Positions 23,385 through 33,440 are shown, counted from the stretch's first letter. The stretch is DNA of 64,000 bases from Xiphias gladius (GCF_016859285.1 NC_053402.1:6233031-6297030), one strand, 5' to 3'. A program made the numbers and translations. The notes: a model not told the origin generated them from the letters alone.

Positions 23385-23496
23385 GAAGTAAACCAACAAG
23401 TTATGTTTTAATTAGTGAGTATTAGGTAGTTTGGCAGCATCTCTTGGCAGGAGAGCAAATAAGGGTTTCCCAAAATGTGAAACTATTCCTTTAACT
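23385..23496 (+). repeat. fragment of the palindromic MITE-like repeat
   Basis: Matches one end of the family at 10335-10772: 'ttaattagtgag' near the start and 'tttcccaaaatgtgaaactattcctttaa' at the end. Confidence 0.6.
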
Positions 23497-23928
23497 TAAA
23501 GCCGATTGGACAACAGAGGAAACACACACGAAATAGCTTATACTTAAACAGAAAGTCACATGGGCTAGTTTCAGATGAAGTGTGGTGAGTATAACCTGCA
23601 CAAAGAATGAGAACCTGCTTTTCACAAAACACCAACTGTGGCTGGTAAAAGAGGTTCTTTTTAATATTTCTTTGCTGACTGCTTGTTTCGATGCGTGTTT
23701 TCACATGCTGCCTTTTTATGTAGTAACCTTATTAAGGGTATCACTGGCCTTCATCTGACTGAGTCTGGCTTTGAGCCTAGTCCCTCCCCCGTCAGGCCTT
23801 TCTCCTCCCCTCCGCCCCCCCCCCCCTCTTCATTTCCTCTCCTGCAACAGGATTTGAGGGCGAAGAGAGAGGGAGGGGGCAGAGCCGAGAGAAAAACAAA
23901 AAACGTGACTAGGCACTCAAAGCCTCCT

Positions 23929-23938
23929 GTTATGCAAC
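23929..23938 (+). promoter_or_regulatory. perfect D-box near the candidate nfil3 promoter
   Basis: gttatgcaac matches RTTATGYAAY in full. It lies about 430 bases before the candidate nfil3 exon 1 splice donor (24366/24367), next to a GA tract and a GT tract. It could mediate NFIL3 autorepression or PAR-bZIP activation; this is inference. Confidence 0.4.
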
Positions 23939-23997
23939 AACTGACCTACTAACATACATTTAGAGACCCTGTGAGAAAAGGGGAGAGCGAGAGAGAA

Positions 23998-24002
<5 letters not shown>

Positions 24003-24046
<44 letters not shown>
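24003..24046. repeat. (GA)n microsatellite
   Basis: About 22 GA units immediately upstream of the candidate nfil3 first exon. GA tracts are common at vertebrate promoters. Confidence 0.95.
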
Positions 24047-24049
<3 letters not shown>

Positions 24050-24153
24050 TGGAGCAAACATGACATGAGGAGCGCACTGAAAACAAGCTGCACTGTGTTC
24101 ACACTTAGCATATACCTGCAATTATCGGAGAGCTGGTGTTTTGAAAGTGACGT

Positions 24154-24158
<5 letters not shown>

Positions 24159-24225
<67 letters not shown>
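24159..24225. repeat. (GT)n microsatellite
   Basis: About 33 GT units ending just before the GC-richer candidate first exon. The apparent Cys-Val-rich translation here is an artefact of the repeat. Confidence 0.97.
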
Positions 24226-24229
<4 letters not shown>

Positions 24230-24366
24230 TGTGTGCGTATGTTTGTGCTTGTGCTTGTGCGTGTGTAAGGGCAGCTGACCGGCGGCCGGTGCTCAAAGCG
24301 GATTGTTGGACAGGAACAGGACTGTCTCTAACCCTCTGTGGATTCTGTGATCTTTAAACGAAAAGG
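24226..24366 (+). other. nfil3: candidate non-coding exon 1 of nfil3
   Basis: GC-richer sequence (gaccggcggccggtgc near 24277) ending in a strong consensus splice donor, aaaagg|gtaagt, after 24366. No ATG-started family sequence is present, which fits a 5' UTR exon. The next good acceptor linked to the coding exon is at 31527. It is predicted only from splice-site quality and position; the start is unknown. Confidence 0.4.
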
Positions 24367-24634
24367 GTAAGTTTGTGTTATTATTAATAATAAAAACTGA
24401 TAACAACTAATAAAATCTTTACATTCCTAACTGATTTTGAATAGGCTGTAAGACACGGACTCTTCTAAATAGGTCTGTTTGCTCATATTACATGAGTATT
24501 TGTTTTGGTGCCTGGGTGCGTTTTCTCAATGTCAAGGCAAGGCTGTTTTCGCCCTCGACAGACTGGAGCTATGTGAGGGTGTCTGTGTATTTGTGTGTGT
24601 GTGTGAGAGAGGGGAGGGGTGTGTGTGTGTGTGT

Positions 24635-24650
24635 GGGGGGGGGGGGGGGG
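24635..24650. repeat. G16 homopolymer next to GT repeat
   Basis: Sixteen consecutive G after a (GT)n run. It may form quadruplex-like structures and is prone to length errors in assemblies. Confidence 0.9.
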
Positions 24651-25196
24651 TGAACCAGAGGTTATGGGATTCCTACAGAAAAAAAGGTGCGGGGAAAACA
24701 CACGGAGGCGAATGTGGATATTTTGGAGCGACGCCATAGTTGTAAAGAGGCTGGATCAATACACTGCACTGTGGTATTATGGTCCATACCCCAATCATTT
24801 TATTCACGGATCGTTATGGCGCTTTAAGGGGCTAGTTTTGTTGGTTTATCTCAGTCTCGGTTTAGTAATACACCTACTTTTATAACAGGCATGGCACAGA
24901 TAAATGTTATTTAAAATGAATTAAACGTGCAGGTATTTGTGCTGTTATTATTAGTAGTAGCAGTAACATTATTATTATTATTATTATCATGTTTTCATAG
25001 CATTAATATTAATATTACATAAAGAAAATGTTCCATATTAGTAACATAATGTTCAGTGTCAGGTTTACATGTCTCTATGTTGCACAGACTCTGTGAACAG
25101 CGACTTATTTATACTAGGCTTTTTTTGGGTTAGTAGGCTAGCATGCAGACAAGTGGAAAAATCCCATGCAAACTCCGAGGACACACTTCTCTGTGT

Positions 25197-25202
25197 CACG
25201 TG
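25197..25202. promoter_or_regulatory. E-box CACGTG, nfil3 intron
   Basis: gtcacgtgta. Canonical CLOCK:BMAL1 and MYC/USF site. One of four in 2.2 kb, the others being 26073-26078, 27247-27252 and 27370-27375. Function is not shown. Confidence 0.3.
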
Positions 25203-26072
25203 TAGCAGCTCTTTGTAAAGGTTAACGCGGCTGTGCAGCCCTCCGGGTTAACCCTTTAGTAGGCTAGCACTCTGAAGGAGCACAACACAAACCGGAGCAC
25301 ACCGACAGACATGATCGAGGCATGATCATCAGTACTGGATACATGTGGACAGTCAGTTTTACATCTGTGTCCTTTGTTTACAACCTCGATTCAGAATGTT
25401 GGGAGCCAAAAATATGAAGAATGGTGATATTCACGGGCTCTGATGGGGGCAGCAGCTGCGAGGTGAGGTGTGGATCAGAACATCTGGATCTGAACATCAA
25501 ATGTGGGTCAGATTGGTTACTGTAGAATCCTGATCAGCTCTGTTGACAGCTACAATAGTATACATTCTCATGCCATAGCAGATGAAAACGTGTAAATTGC
25601 TTTCTGAGATGCGTCTAAATTTTGAGAAATTTGGTGAATTTCATAGCACAGTGGGATTCATGCAGTCGCCTCCGATGACTGAGGATCCGATTAAATATGC
25701 ATGACGACGATTTGTCAGACAGTGCAACAAAGAAGGCATGCGGGGTAACATATTTCTCACAATGTCTTGCTTCGTGAATGATAAGTGGTTGTTTTTTTTT
25801 GTTTCGCTTAGTGCCCAACCTATACAAAGGCGGAATTAAACAATACATTGTAGCCTTTAACTGAACTTGAGCGTCTATAACAACTCCGCCTGCATGGCAG
25901 CAGTCCAGCACTGGTTCAGCAGTGCTGTAAATGTTGTCATAACTTGCAGACACATAGATGACAAAGACACAAGGCAACTTTATGAATTTTATATGATATT
26001 TTACATTTTGTTTTGAAATCGCAAACTCATCCTGGCTTTATTTTGAATACCGGCTTTGTGGTTTATACACTG

Positions 26073-26078
26073 CACGTG
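26073..26078. promoter_or_regulatory. E-box CACGTG, nfil3 intron
   Basis: tgcacgtggg, the second CACGTG in the presumed intron and about 290 bases before the D-box pair. Confidence 0.3.
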
Positions 26079-26359
26079 GGCTTGGTCCTCCCCCTCCTTC
26101 TTTTGCAGCTTTCCTCTCCGGCAGTAGCATGCCTTATGGCATCACATGCAATAACAGTTTATATTAATATAATTCACACATAATAGCAGTGTGAACAAGG
26201 GATTTCTTGATTTAAAAATCATTTCAGATTATGTTGTGAAAGTGTCAGTACAGCCTATCTCTCCTCAGTGGAGTGAAGCGCGTGAGTATTTTACGCATTG
26301 TAAATTGTGCAAGCCGTATCTGTATATTCTGCGTAGGAATCACTGAAGAGGCTATGAAG

Positions 26360-26533
26360 GTTGCATAATAAATTAATTAAATAATTAAAATGGATTAAAG
26401 AACGTGAAAGATTATGCAATCGGCGGAAACCCACAGTCTGTGGACATGCAGCGCTGAGCTTTGCTGCGGAGCGGGCGCTGCCAATTGGTTGGCGTACACA
26501 CTGGGTCTCTATGCCAGCTATGAATGTAGGTCA
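26360..26533 (+). promoter_or_regulatory. composite D-box / CCAAT / RORE module (possible internal promoter or enhancer)
   Basis: Within 174 bases: D-box gttgcataat (26360-26369, perfect in reverse complement), D-box attatgcaat (26411-26420), a palindromic ccaattgg (26481-26488) in a GC-richer patch (gcggagcgggcgctgcc), and a perfect ROR/REV-ERB element aatgtaggtca (26523-26533). A TATA-like aataaaaacc follows at about 26590. NFIL3 is known in mammals as a ROR/REV-ERB-controlled clock-output gene. This could be an alternative promoter or an intronic clock enhancer. Confidence 0.45.
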
Positions 26534-27246
26534 CATTAGCTCTGCGGGAGGGGGAATGAGGCGCACAACCGCCGCTGACTAGAAAGGCACAATAAAAACC
26601 CCATCAAAATAAATCCTCGCCCCGCCATAACAAAGAAACGCGGCAGGCAAGAACAAAAAGAAGATACACACAGCAATAAAAGCTGCGTGCGACCTAAATA
26701 AATACAATTTCACTGATAAATGTTTGAAAAAATAATTAATTAAAAATTATTTCAAGCATATTGAATCACTGCTCTGAACTGCTGAGACAACTGCTCCGTG
26801 GATTTTTAGGTCTGTTTGTGTCCATCTTTACTGAAAAAAAATCTGGAAGGGGAGTTTATGGCCAGAAGCATGCACCATCCTTTCCCACTCTGTGGCCTCT
26901 TGACTTTCTCGGGGTTTCCTGGCACATGCAAGATGATAAAAGATGAGGGCCGTGCTTTATTATTGCGCTGTGGTTTGGAACCAGCAGAGAGGCGTATTAG
27001 AGCATTTAGTAGGCCAAGGGAGCACATGTGACTGGTGCAACACATGGACTGAGTCACTCCACTTTTTTCCCCTTTCCAGAGAGATGGGTGCTATGGCTGT
27101 GTTCGTGGAACAAGGATATAGCTTGGATAGGACTCCGCCTTGCTGGCATGCCGCCCGATAGCCCCACCTCTTTTTCTTGGGAAGATAAAGTCAGTCCCCA
27201 GACTTGGGATTCATGCAGACCCCACCCCTAACCCCCAACATTGCAC

Positions 27247-27252
27247 CACGTG
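27247..27252. promoter_or_regulatory. E-box CACGTG, nfil3 intron
   Basis: accacgtgtc. A further CACGTG follows at 27370-27375 (acacgtgc), 123 bases on. Confidence 0.3.
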
Positions 27253-27561
27253 TCATATATTGCATTCTTCGGGGGGTAAAGTGTCATCATTCCCTTTTCA
27301 TCTGAAGCGCTTGCCCCCCTCTCCTTTTATTTTAGACCTGCTCCCATTTCCTGAAACACTCCACAGAAACACGTGCAGGTGTTTGAACTCAGTCCACTAT
27401 TTCCAAAGCTCATTGCTACATTTAGACTCCTGTAGTGTGGGCCCTGTGGTTGTGTGAGCGGGTGCAACTTGGATTCTCTTACGTTACTATCATTCCACAA
27501 GTGCCACAGAGACCTAGTGATGACACTCGAAAAATAGCCTATATGATAAATTGGAAAGAGT

Positions 27562-27572
27562 AATCTAGGTCA
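27562..27572 (+). promoter_or_regulatory. perfect RORE, nfil3 intron
   Basis: aatctaggtca matches WAWNTRGGTCA at all 11 positions. It is the second RORE in the presumed intron. Confidence 0.4.
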
Positions 27573-28395
27573 AGGAAATGTGTGCAGAGGAGCGGGGCTG
27601 CAACACACTGCAGGTTGGCTAGCTTCAGTGGGATGTATTTGTATATTTGAGTCTGAAAATTAAATTCATCCATGCAAATAAAGTGGCTGTATTTTATATT
27701 TCTTTTTTAACTCACAGCAGTGATTTATTCGTCATGTTTCTGCTGTTGTGGCTTTAAACATCTCCGGAAATGAAAATCTAATGTAATTTTGATTAGAAAG
27801 AGTGCAGATGAAATGGATTACAGCCTGAGCTGTGACAGAAAATCCTAACACCTTGTAGATCGGTATGATTCACATTAACTCACAGAAAAAAAGCAGGAGC
27901 CACCACTGTTAATTTAAAAAAGAGAGTTAATTCTAGCTCATCCTGACTGTCGAAGAGATATGCAATATACGCACTCGGTGACGTTAATCACCCTGCTTTT
28001 GTTACGTTGTTTTCTCACCATCTGTTTCTGGCCATGTCAAGCAGCTGGTAAAAAAAAGTCTGATATGATTGGCTGGCCCTTCTGTTTCCCCCTTTTTGTT
28101 GCTATGGGTGACACATTCCTTCTATTGAAGCAATACCATCATTGTTGCAATTGCCACTGCCCACTCAATCCAGCTACTGTATAATCTCATCTCCAACCTT
28201 TTCTTTGTTTTAACTCTCACTCATTGATTCCCTCAGCTTCTTTGTCTCTGCTCCACTTAATCTCATCGCCATCTATGTTTAGACAATGCTCTAATTTTCC
28301 ACGCCTCCTTCTTCTTTTTTGTCTTATCTCTTTTTTTCTTTTTTCCGATCTCTCCCTCCCTTTTTGCTTGCTGCTTCACCTCTTCAGAGCTGGCC

Positions 28396-28406
28396 TGACC
28401 TATATT
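28396..28406 (-). promoter_or_regulatory. perfect RORE, nfil3 intron
   Basis: tgacctatatt, reverse complement aatataggtca, an 11/11 match to WAWNTRGGTCA. The same 11-mer recurs at 30035-30045. Confidence 0.4.
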
Positions 28407-28788
28407 CGAGCTAGACTTGTGTTTACAGAGTGCAGTTGGTCCCCAGTATCTGGGTTAGTGGGACACACTGAGAGAAAGTCTCTCCCGTCATTCTTTGTCT
28501 CTCATGCCCAACAGCCACATGTCACAGGCTCACGGGGATAACCTTAAACCTTTTAGCCAAGAAGAGGAAAAAATCCAGAAGAGCGGCGTCTTTATTTTTT
28601 ATACAGAAATGGTAGCAATGTAATGTTGATTCTCAGATTAGATTTGGTTCTTTGGAGAGAAATTAAAAAGACTTCAAAAACTGATGGTCCTGCCTATTTA
28701 GTCTGACTTTGTCTGCATTTTAGAGCTAAGAAAATTCAATCTTTTGACAAAAGCTGAAATTCATAATCATTGTGAGGTTATGCCTGTA

Positions 28789-28798
28789 GTTATGTAAT
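28789..28798 (+). promoter_or_regulatory. perfect D-box, nfil3 intron
   Basis: gttatgtaat, a 10/10 match to RTTATGYAAY. Confidence 0.35.
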
Positions 28799-29339
28799 GC
28801 TGTCAGATTTTAGGGAAGAGCAGAGTAAAACCCGTGTAAACACCTTTCTAGATTATGAGATTACAGGTTTAGACAGTGTAATACTGTTTACGCAGTTTAA
28901 CATAGGAGTGCCGATGTGGCGTAATACACATTTACTGGCACTGGTGAAATGGATGGGATCTACTGTTTCTTTATTATTATGGATACATTTAAATATACAC
29001 CGACACCAATACACATGTGAGGGAATACTTTTGACACCATATATTTGACCTTAAATACTTAAGACAATCTGCCTATGTAGGTTCGTGATAATTCAGAAAA
29101 GGTCATTTATTTGTTGTTGTCTTTTTTTAAAGTACACATCATGTAGAAGCACAATAACTACATCTGACCTAATTGTTTTTACAGCAAGGGTCTAGCTTGT
29201 GAGATTAAAGAGAAGCTGGTAAATGCAACATTGCCTGTCTGAAAAATGTATTACATTTATTCAGAAAGTATGTGTAAATTCTGAAAAAGACATCTTGTCA
29301 TCATAATATCACTTACAATTAATTCCATACTTTTATTGA

Positions 29340-29760
29340 TTTCTACATTAAAAAAGACTAAGAGCCTACAGCCATGCTAGCGGCTCTATGAGGTTGTACT
29401 AAAGCACAGTATTACCATCCATGCTAACGTGCTGACAATGACAACACTAACATGCTGATATTTAGCATTTGTAAAGTTTATCATGCTCACCATCTAAGTT
29501 CAGCGTGTTAGCATGTTGGTATTTGCTAAACACAAAGTACTACTAAAGCTGATTAATTTTGATCTCACAATCTGTCCAGTAGTTGAGACATTTCACTCAC
29601 AACCAACAAATGTGAGATAAAAAGCTGGGACATCACCAAAGTCACTGTGATTAATTCTCAGGGCACCATGTATGTCTGTACAGAATTCATCCATAGAGAT
29701 ATTTCAGTCTGGACCAACCGACAGCCAGACTGGCATTGCAATCCCTAGAGTCATGCCACT
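29340..29760. repeat. dispersed repeat with 'tgctaacgtgctgacaatgac' motif
   Basis: Runs from 'ctaagagcctacagccatgctagc', through 'catgctaacgtgctgacaat', 'catgctgatatttagca' and 'tcatgctcaccatct', to 'gccagactggcattgcaatccctagagtcatgcc'. I recognise this as a common fish dispersed repeat. A shorter related fragment occurs near 48757-48805. It is non-coding. Confidence 0.7.
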
Positions 29761-30034
29761 TACTTGACTAAAAACACAACAGAGCATTTACAAGAATTGT
29801 TTTTCTGTTTGATTCGTTGGTGTTATGCTCTAACAACAACAACGTCCTGCTGCTTATGTCTGGAAGCACACCTGTACAGCTCATTATTCAGGGCACCCTG
29901 CTGATTTTGAGCTCTGAGGCGCCCATCTCCATAGTTGTGAGATTGTTGAACCCTTGTGTTTTACCCAAATATTAACAGGCTTTGTTGTTCCTGCTGATGC
30001 CCCGCCTCCTGCGTCCTGTCTTTCCAGGGGCCCT

Positions 30035-30045
30035 TGACCTATATT
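30035..30045 (-). promoter_or_regulatory. perfect RORE, nfil3 intron
   Basis: tgacctatatt, identical 11-mer to 28396-28406. It is followed 8 bases later by another half-site, tgaccc. Confidence 0.4.
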
Positions 30046-31498
30046 TATCAATGACCCACCTCCCAGCTGCCCCCACACCTCCAAATCTCTCACTCCAGTT
30101 TCAGCCTCCTTATCCTTGACCTGCGTTGGCTGCTGCTTTTGTCTGCCTTATCTTCTCACTCTGCATCATTGATTTGGCATAGAGTTATTTTGGCGAAGAA
30201 TACTGCCACATTCCTGTGCAGATGAACGCATGGGGGGTAGCACTGTTAAAGCAGGGCTTGTAGATGGGGTTTCTCAGCAAGAAAGGGGTAGGCTATCCCT
30301 CATGGAGATTTTTTTGTGAAATGTTCTAAGACAACCAGCCCGGCATCTGACTCAGCCTTTGCTCTGTCTGGTCCATCAGGCAAACCAAAGGAGCTAATGC
30401 TTATACTGCTTAGTTTTGCATGCTTAGCATATATCAAACTAATGCAATTTTTGTGGTGTTACACTTTTTATTTAATGTGTGCACGTTGTTTGCACCAGTC
30501 TTTTATTTTTCCCTCAGCTGCATCAAAAACTGTGAGCTCAGATATTTCAACGTGTTTAAAACATTATACAGACACCTTTTTAAGTACTGGGTGACATGAT
30601 GAAAAGGGATCATCAGCCTTGCAGTGAACACAGTCCCCACATTACATCACAAAAGTCAACATCAAAATGCCAGGCTAAGGGTCAGGGGTCATAGGCTGCA
30701 GACGGAGCAGATCAATAGCGGGGTCAAAAGGTCAGACAGTGAGGTCTAGCAACCATTGATCGGTTGCCAGGAGCGACACACTCAGTAAAAACCAGACATG
30801 CCAAAACAGCAGAGGAAAGCTGTACAGATGTAGAAATGTGTCTTTGATCTCTATCCATGCTACAAAAAAAACAGCATTAGGAGAAATTATTTAAAAGAAA
30901 TAATTGAAAGTCTGATATAAAAATGCATAATGGAGCACAAGCAGTCCACATGGATTAATGTATCCTTTTTTTGTGTGTTTTTATCTCCACAGTCCTTCAT
31001 CTTGCAGTCAACTGCAGAGACAAGAGACAGGCAGAGGGAGGGAGAACAAGAGCAAAAGCTCCCCAAGAGACTGACACGCTGAGGTAGACAGGCCAACCTA
31101 CATCCTGCTGTTTTTGTGGAGATCTAGGACACTTCTCCACCAGCTTAACTCAGTGTGCCACTCTTATGTTAAACCTTTAACAACCAACAGCAGAACAACA
31201 ATAGGAGAAAAAAGAAAATTGCCTCATCCACTCAATTTTAAGAAATGTTGTGCCTTTTCAGGATCTGATCTGATCCTCTTAGGGTCTGTGATACTTTGAA
31301 GAGTCTGGACAATAACTAAAAACCCTTCAAGTAGATAAATGAGGGTTGCTAATGCTGAACACCAACTGTTCTTTATCTTTTTGGCTAATTTGGACACTTG
31401 ACTCCCCTCCTGTCTTAACTAGACTGAACCTTCAATAAACAGACCAAGAACTTTTGGAGAAAACTTTCAAAGGTGTTTTATCACCACCCCCTCCTCCC

Positions 31499-31527
31499 CT
31501 TGACCTCTACCCTGGTTCTTTCCTCAG
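31499..31527 (+). other. nfil3: splice acceptor before the nfil3 coding exon
   Basis: A pyrimidine-rich stretch ends in ttctttcctcag at 31527, 41 bases before the first in-frame ATG with no ATG between. This is the best acceptor by sequence. A weaker candidate ends at 30992. Confidence 0.55.
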
Positions 31528-31568
31528 TTGCCCAAGCAAAATTTCAAACTGGCTGCCACAAGACAAGA

Positions 31569-33440
31569 ATGGAAAATCTGACTTCAGCTCTCAAAACATT
31601 GAACAAGAACTCAGGGAATAACCTAAATTGCCTTGAGACCTTCAGCAGTTACGAAGAGTCTCTACCCCCTATCCAAGGGACTCCAGCTCGCCTGGGGCGA
31701 CTCATCAAACCCAAACCCAATGTGACCTGCAGGCGAAAGCGGGAGTTCATTTCAGATGAGAAGAAGGACGCCTCCTACTGGGAGAAACGTCGCAAGAACA
31801 ATGAGGCTGCCAAGCGCTCCCGGGAGAAGCGACGTCTCAATGATATGGTTTTGGAGAACCGTGTCATTGCACTGAACGATGAGAATGTGAGGCTCAAGAC
31901 TGAGCTGCTCCAGCTGAAGCTGCGCTTTGGGCTTATAAGCACTGCTTCATATATTGAAAAGAGTCAGCAGATTGGTGGGGGCACCAACACAGGAAATGGA
32001 GGCTCATCCTCATCCTCCTCTACTCAGTACTACTCCAGCGGTTACTCTAGCGGTTCACAGGTGATGATGAACTCTGACTCCTCAGAAACAGAGCAGTCAG
32101 GACGTAGTGAGGGCCACAGGCAGCTGGTAAAATACTCCCCACGTGGTTCCCTCTCTGACATGTCTGATGGCTCCTCCAGGGACAGCCCTGAGCCGATCCC
32201 CTTTGAGATCAAACAGGAAGGTGATAGGCTGGAGATGGACATTGCCAGTGGCACCACAACCCAGATCATGTTTAACATCCATCGTGGTCTGGCCTCTGTA
32301 CCCACTCACCACCAAATCCAGCAGCATTCTCAGGAGCTGGAGGCTGCATATCACAGCCAACAGCAGCAGCAGCAACACCAACAACAACAACCCCTCCAGG
32401 AGCCTGTTGCCGCTGTCAACACTGTTAGCCAGCCTGCCCCTCACCCACCTGCTGCCCAGAGGAGCGTCATTCTGTACGGCTCCAGCAGTGCCTCCTATCC
32501 TGTTGACACCCTGACAAGGCCCCAGGATATTGATTTGCAGGCAGCTCAGAAGCAAAGCAGCATCAGCAGTCAGATATGTGTTGGTCTACTGCCCCTGTCA
32601 ATTACAGAGGGCTCCACAGAGACACTGGCTGAAAGGAAGACATTAGAGTCTCCTCCATGTGAGCTCTCAGACAGTCATAATGAGGCTGGAGAGAGAAAGG
32701 TGTACAGAGTTTGCGAACTTCCCCAGCAGCACCTGCAGCAAGAGCAGCAGCAGCAACAGGAGAATGATTCGTCTGCAGAGCTCCTCCTCAAACAAGTGGA
32801 GGGGGTCAGCCACTCCCACCTGTACCACCATCTCCTGCAGCCTCTTCATTCATACCTCAGTGCCCAAGAAGAGGAGCCACCTGTGCTTACCTACGAGGGC
32901 AGGCCCAGGAGTGAGGCTTACTACCAAGGCCAATCAAGCTCCTCTAGCAAAGACACCTCATCCAGTGATGGAGATCCCCGCAGCTCTGACAAAGAGGCAT
33001 CCACAGATGATGATGAGTCCCCCTCCTCATTCTGCTCAGACATGGGCAGCTACCACAGCCAACATCTTACCAGCCTCCATCAGCCTGCCTCACCTCTGCC
33101 ACCCTCCCAGGGCAGCTTTCAGCTCCATGGCCGGGATCCCCAGGGGGAGGTGAAGGGTACAGCATTGCCCCACAAACTCAGACTCAAACACCGGGCAGTG
33201 AGCACCAGGAGCAGCGGCAGCAGTGGTGGTAACTGTTCCGGCCAGGAGTCCCCAACCACACCTCCCTCTGCCACACCACCTCCCCTGCCCCAGCATCCCT
33301 ACTTTTCCCTCACTTCACCACAGAACATTAAGCGAGAGAGCCCAGACGGAGCCTGTAAGCAGGCTGCCTCAGGGCAGGGGTGCAGCAAGGAGAGTGGGAA
33401 AAAGGAGACAGGTGGACGACGAAACAAGAGGCGAGATTAG
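31569..33440 (+). CDS. nfil3: NFIL3 (E4BP4) bZIP transcriptional repressor
   Basis: Predicted 623-aa nuclear bZIP protein that represses D-box (TTATGYAA) genes in circadian output and immune-cell development. The frame is open to 31473, but that codon is GTG; the first ATG is 31569 (MENLTSALKTLNKN) with a good context (agaATGg). In order: CRRKREFISDEKKDASYWE (54-72); basic region [17 protein letters not shown] (73-89); leucine zipper (about 90-121); FGLISTASY (120-128), as in mammalian NFIL3; a YSPRGSLSDMSDGSS block; IKQE (Lys about 215), a SUMO-type motif matching IKQE in mammalian NFIL3; two Gln-rich tracts; LPHKLRLK (533-540); IKRE (Lys about 588); and a basic end. It is longer than the 462-aa human protein. 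The C-terminal helix of mammalian NFIL3, kept by the upstream paralog, is absent. Single coding exon. Confidence 0.95.
   Translation: MENLTSALKTLNKNSGNNLNCLETFSSYEESLPPIQGTPARLGRLIKPKPNVTCRRKREFISDEKKDASYWEKRRKNNEAAKRSREKRRLNDMVLENRVIALNDENVRLKTELLQLKLRFGLISTASYIEKSQQIGGGTNTGNGGSSSSSSTQYYSSGYSSGSQVMMNSDSSETEQSGRSEGHRQLVKYSPRGSLSDMSDGSSRDSPEPIPFEIKQEGDRLEMDIASGTTTQIMFNIHRGLASVPTHHQIQQHSQELEAAYHSQQQQQQHQQQQPLQEPVAAVNTVSQPAPHPPAAQRSVILYGSSSASYPVDTLTRPQDIDLQAAQKQSSISSQICVGLLPLSITEGSTETLAERKTLESPPCELSDSHNEAGERKVYRVCELPQQHLQQEQQQQQENDSSAELLLKQVEGVSHSHLYHHLLQPLHSYLSAQEEEPPVLTYEGRPRSEAYYQGQSSSSSKDTSSSDGDPRSSDKEASTDDDESPSSFCSDMGSYHSQHLTSLHQPASPLPPSQGSFQLHGRDPQGEVKGTALPHKLRLKHRAVSTRSSGSSGGNCSGQESPTTPPSATPPPLPQHPYFSLTSPQNIKRESPDGACKQAASGQGCSKESGKKETGGRRNKRRD

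Larger units (their letters stand above)
24367..31527 (+). other. nfil3: presumed long first intron of nfil3 with regulatory motifs
   Basis: Bounded by the donor at 24367 and the pyrimidine-rich acceptor ending 31527 (ggttctttcctcag). An alternative acceptor, tttttatctccacag, ends at 30992, but an exon from there would carry several upstream ATGs. No coding exon is visible inside. The frame at 25615-25977 (-) and others are domain-free. It holds a G16 run (24635-24650), E-boxes, ROREs, D-boxes and one dispersed repeat, listed separately. Confidence 0.4.

Noticed and set aside
24105..24357. Cys-Val or His-Thr rich 'proteins' at 24.1-24.4 kb (likewise 41.2-41.6 kb)
   Set aside because: They are translations of GT/CA microsatellites.
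25615..25977. 120-codon minus-strand frame in the nfil3 intron
   Set aside because: No domain or composition of a real protein, no splice context, and AT-rich random-looking codon use.
30961..30992. Splice acceptor ending at 30992 as the start of the nfil3 coding exon
   Set aside because: Good pyrimidine tract, but the resulting exon would contain several upstream ATGs. The acceptor at 31527 gives a clean 41-base leader. It remains possible as an alternative.
31473..31568. N-terminal extension of nfil3
   Set aside because: The frame starts at GTG, and a strong splice acceptor ends at 31527 within it. The ATG at 31569 has good context and begins a plausible N-terminus.
32042..32849. Antisense and alternate frames across the nfil3 coding exon
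   Set aside because: They are shadows of the real coding frame and come from CAG/CTG-rich codons.
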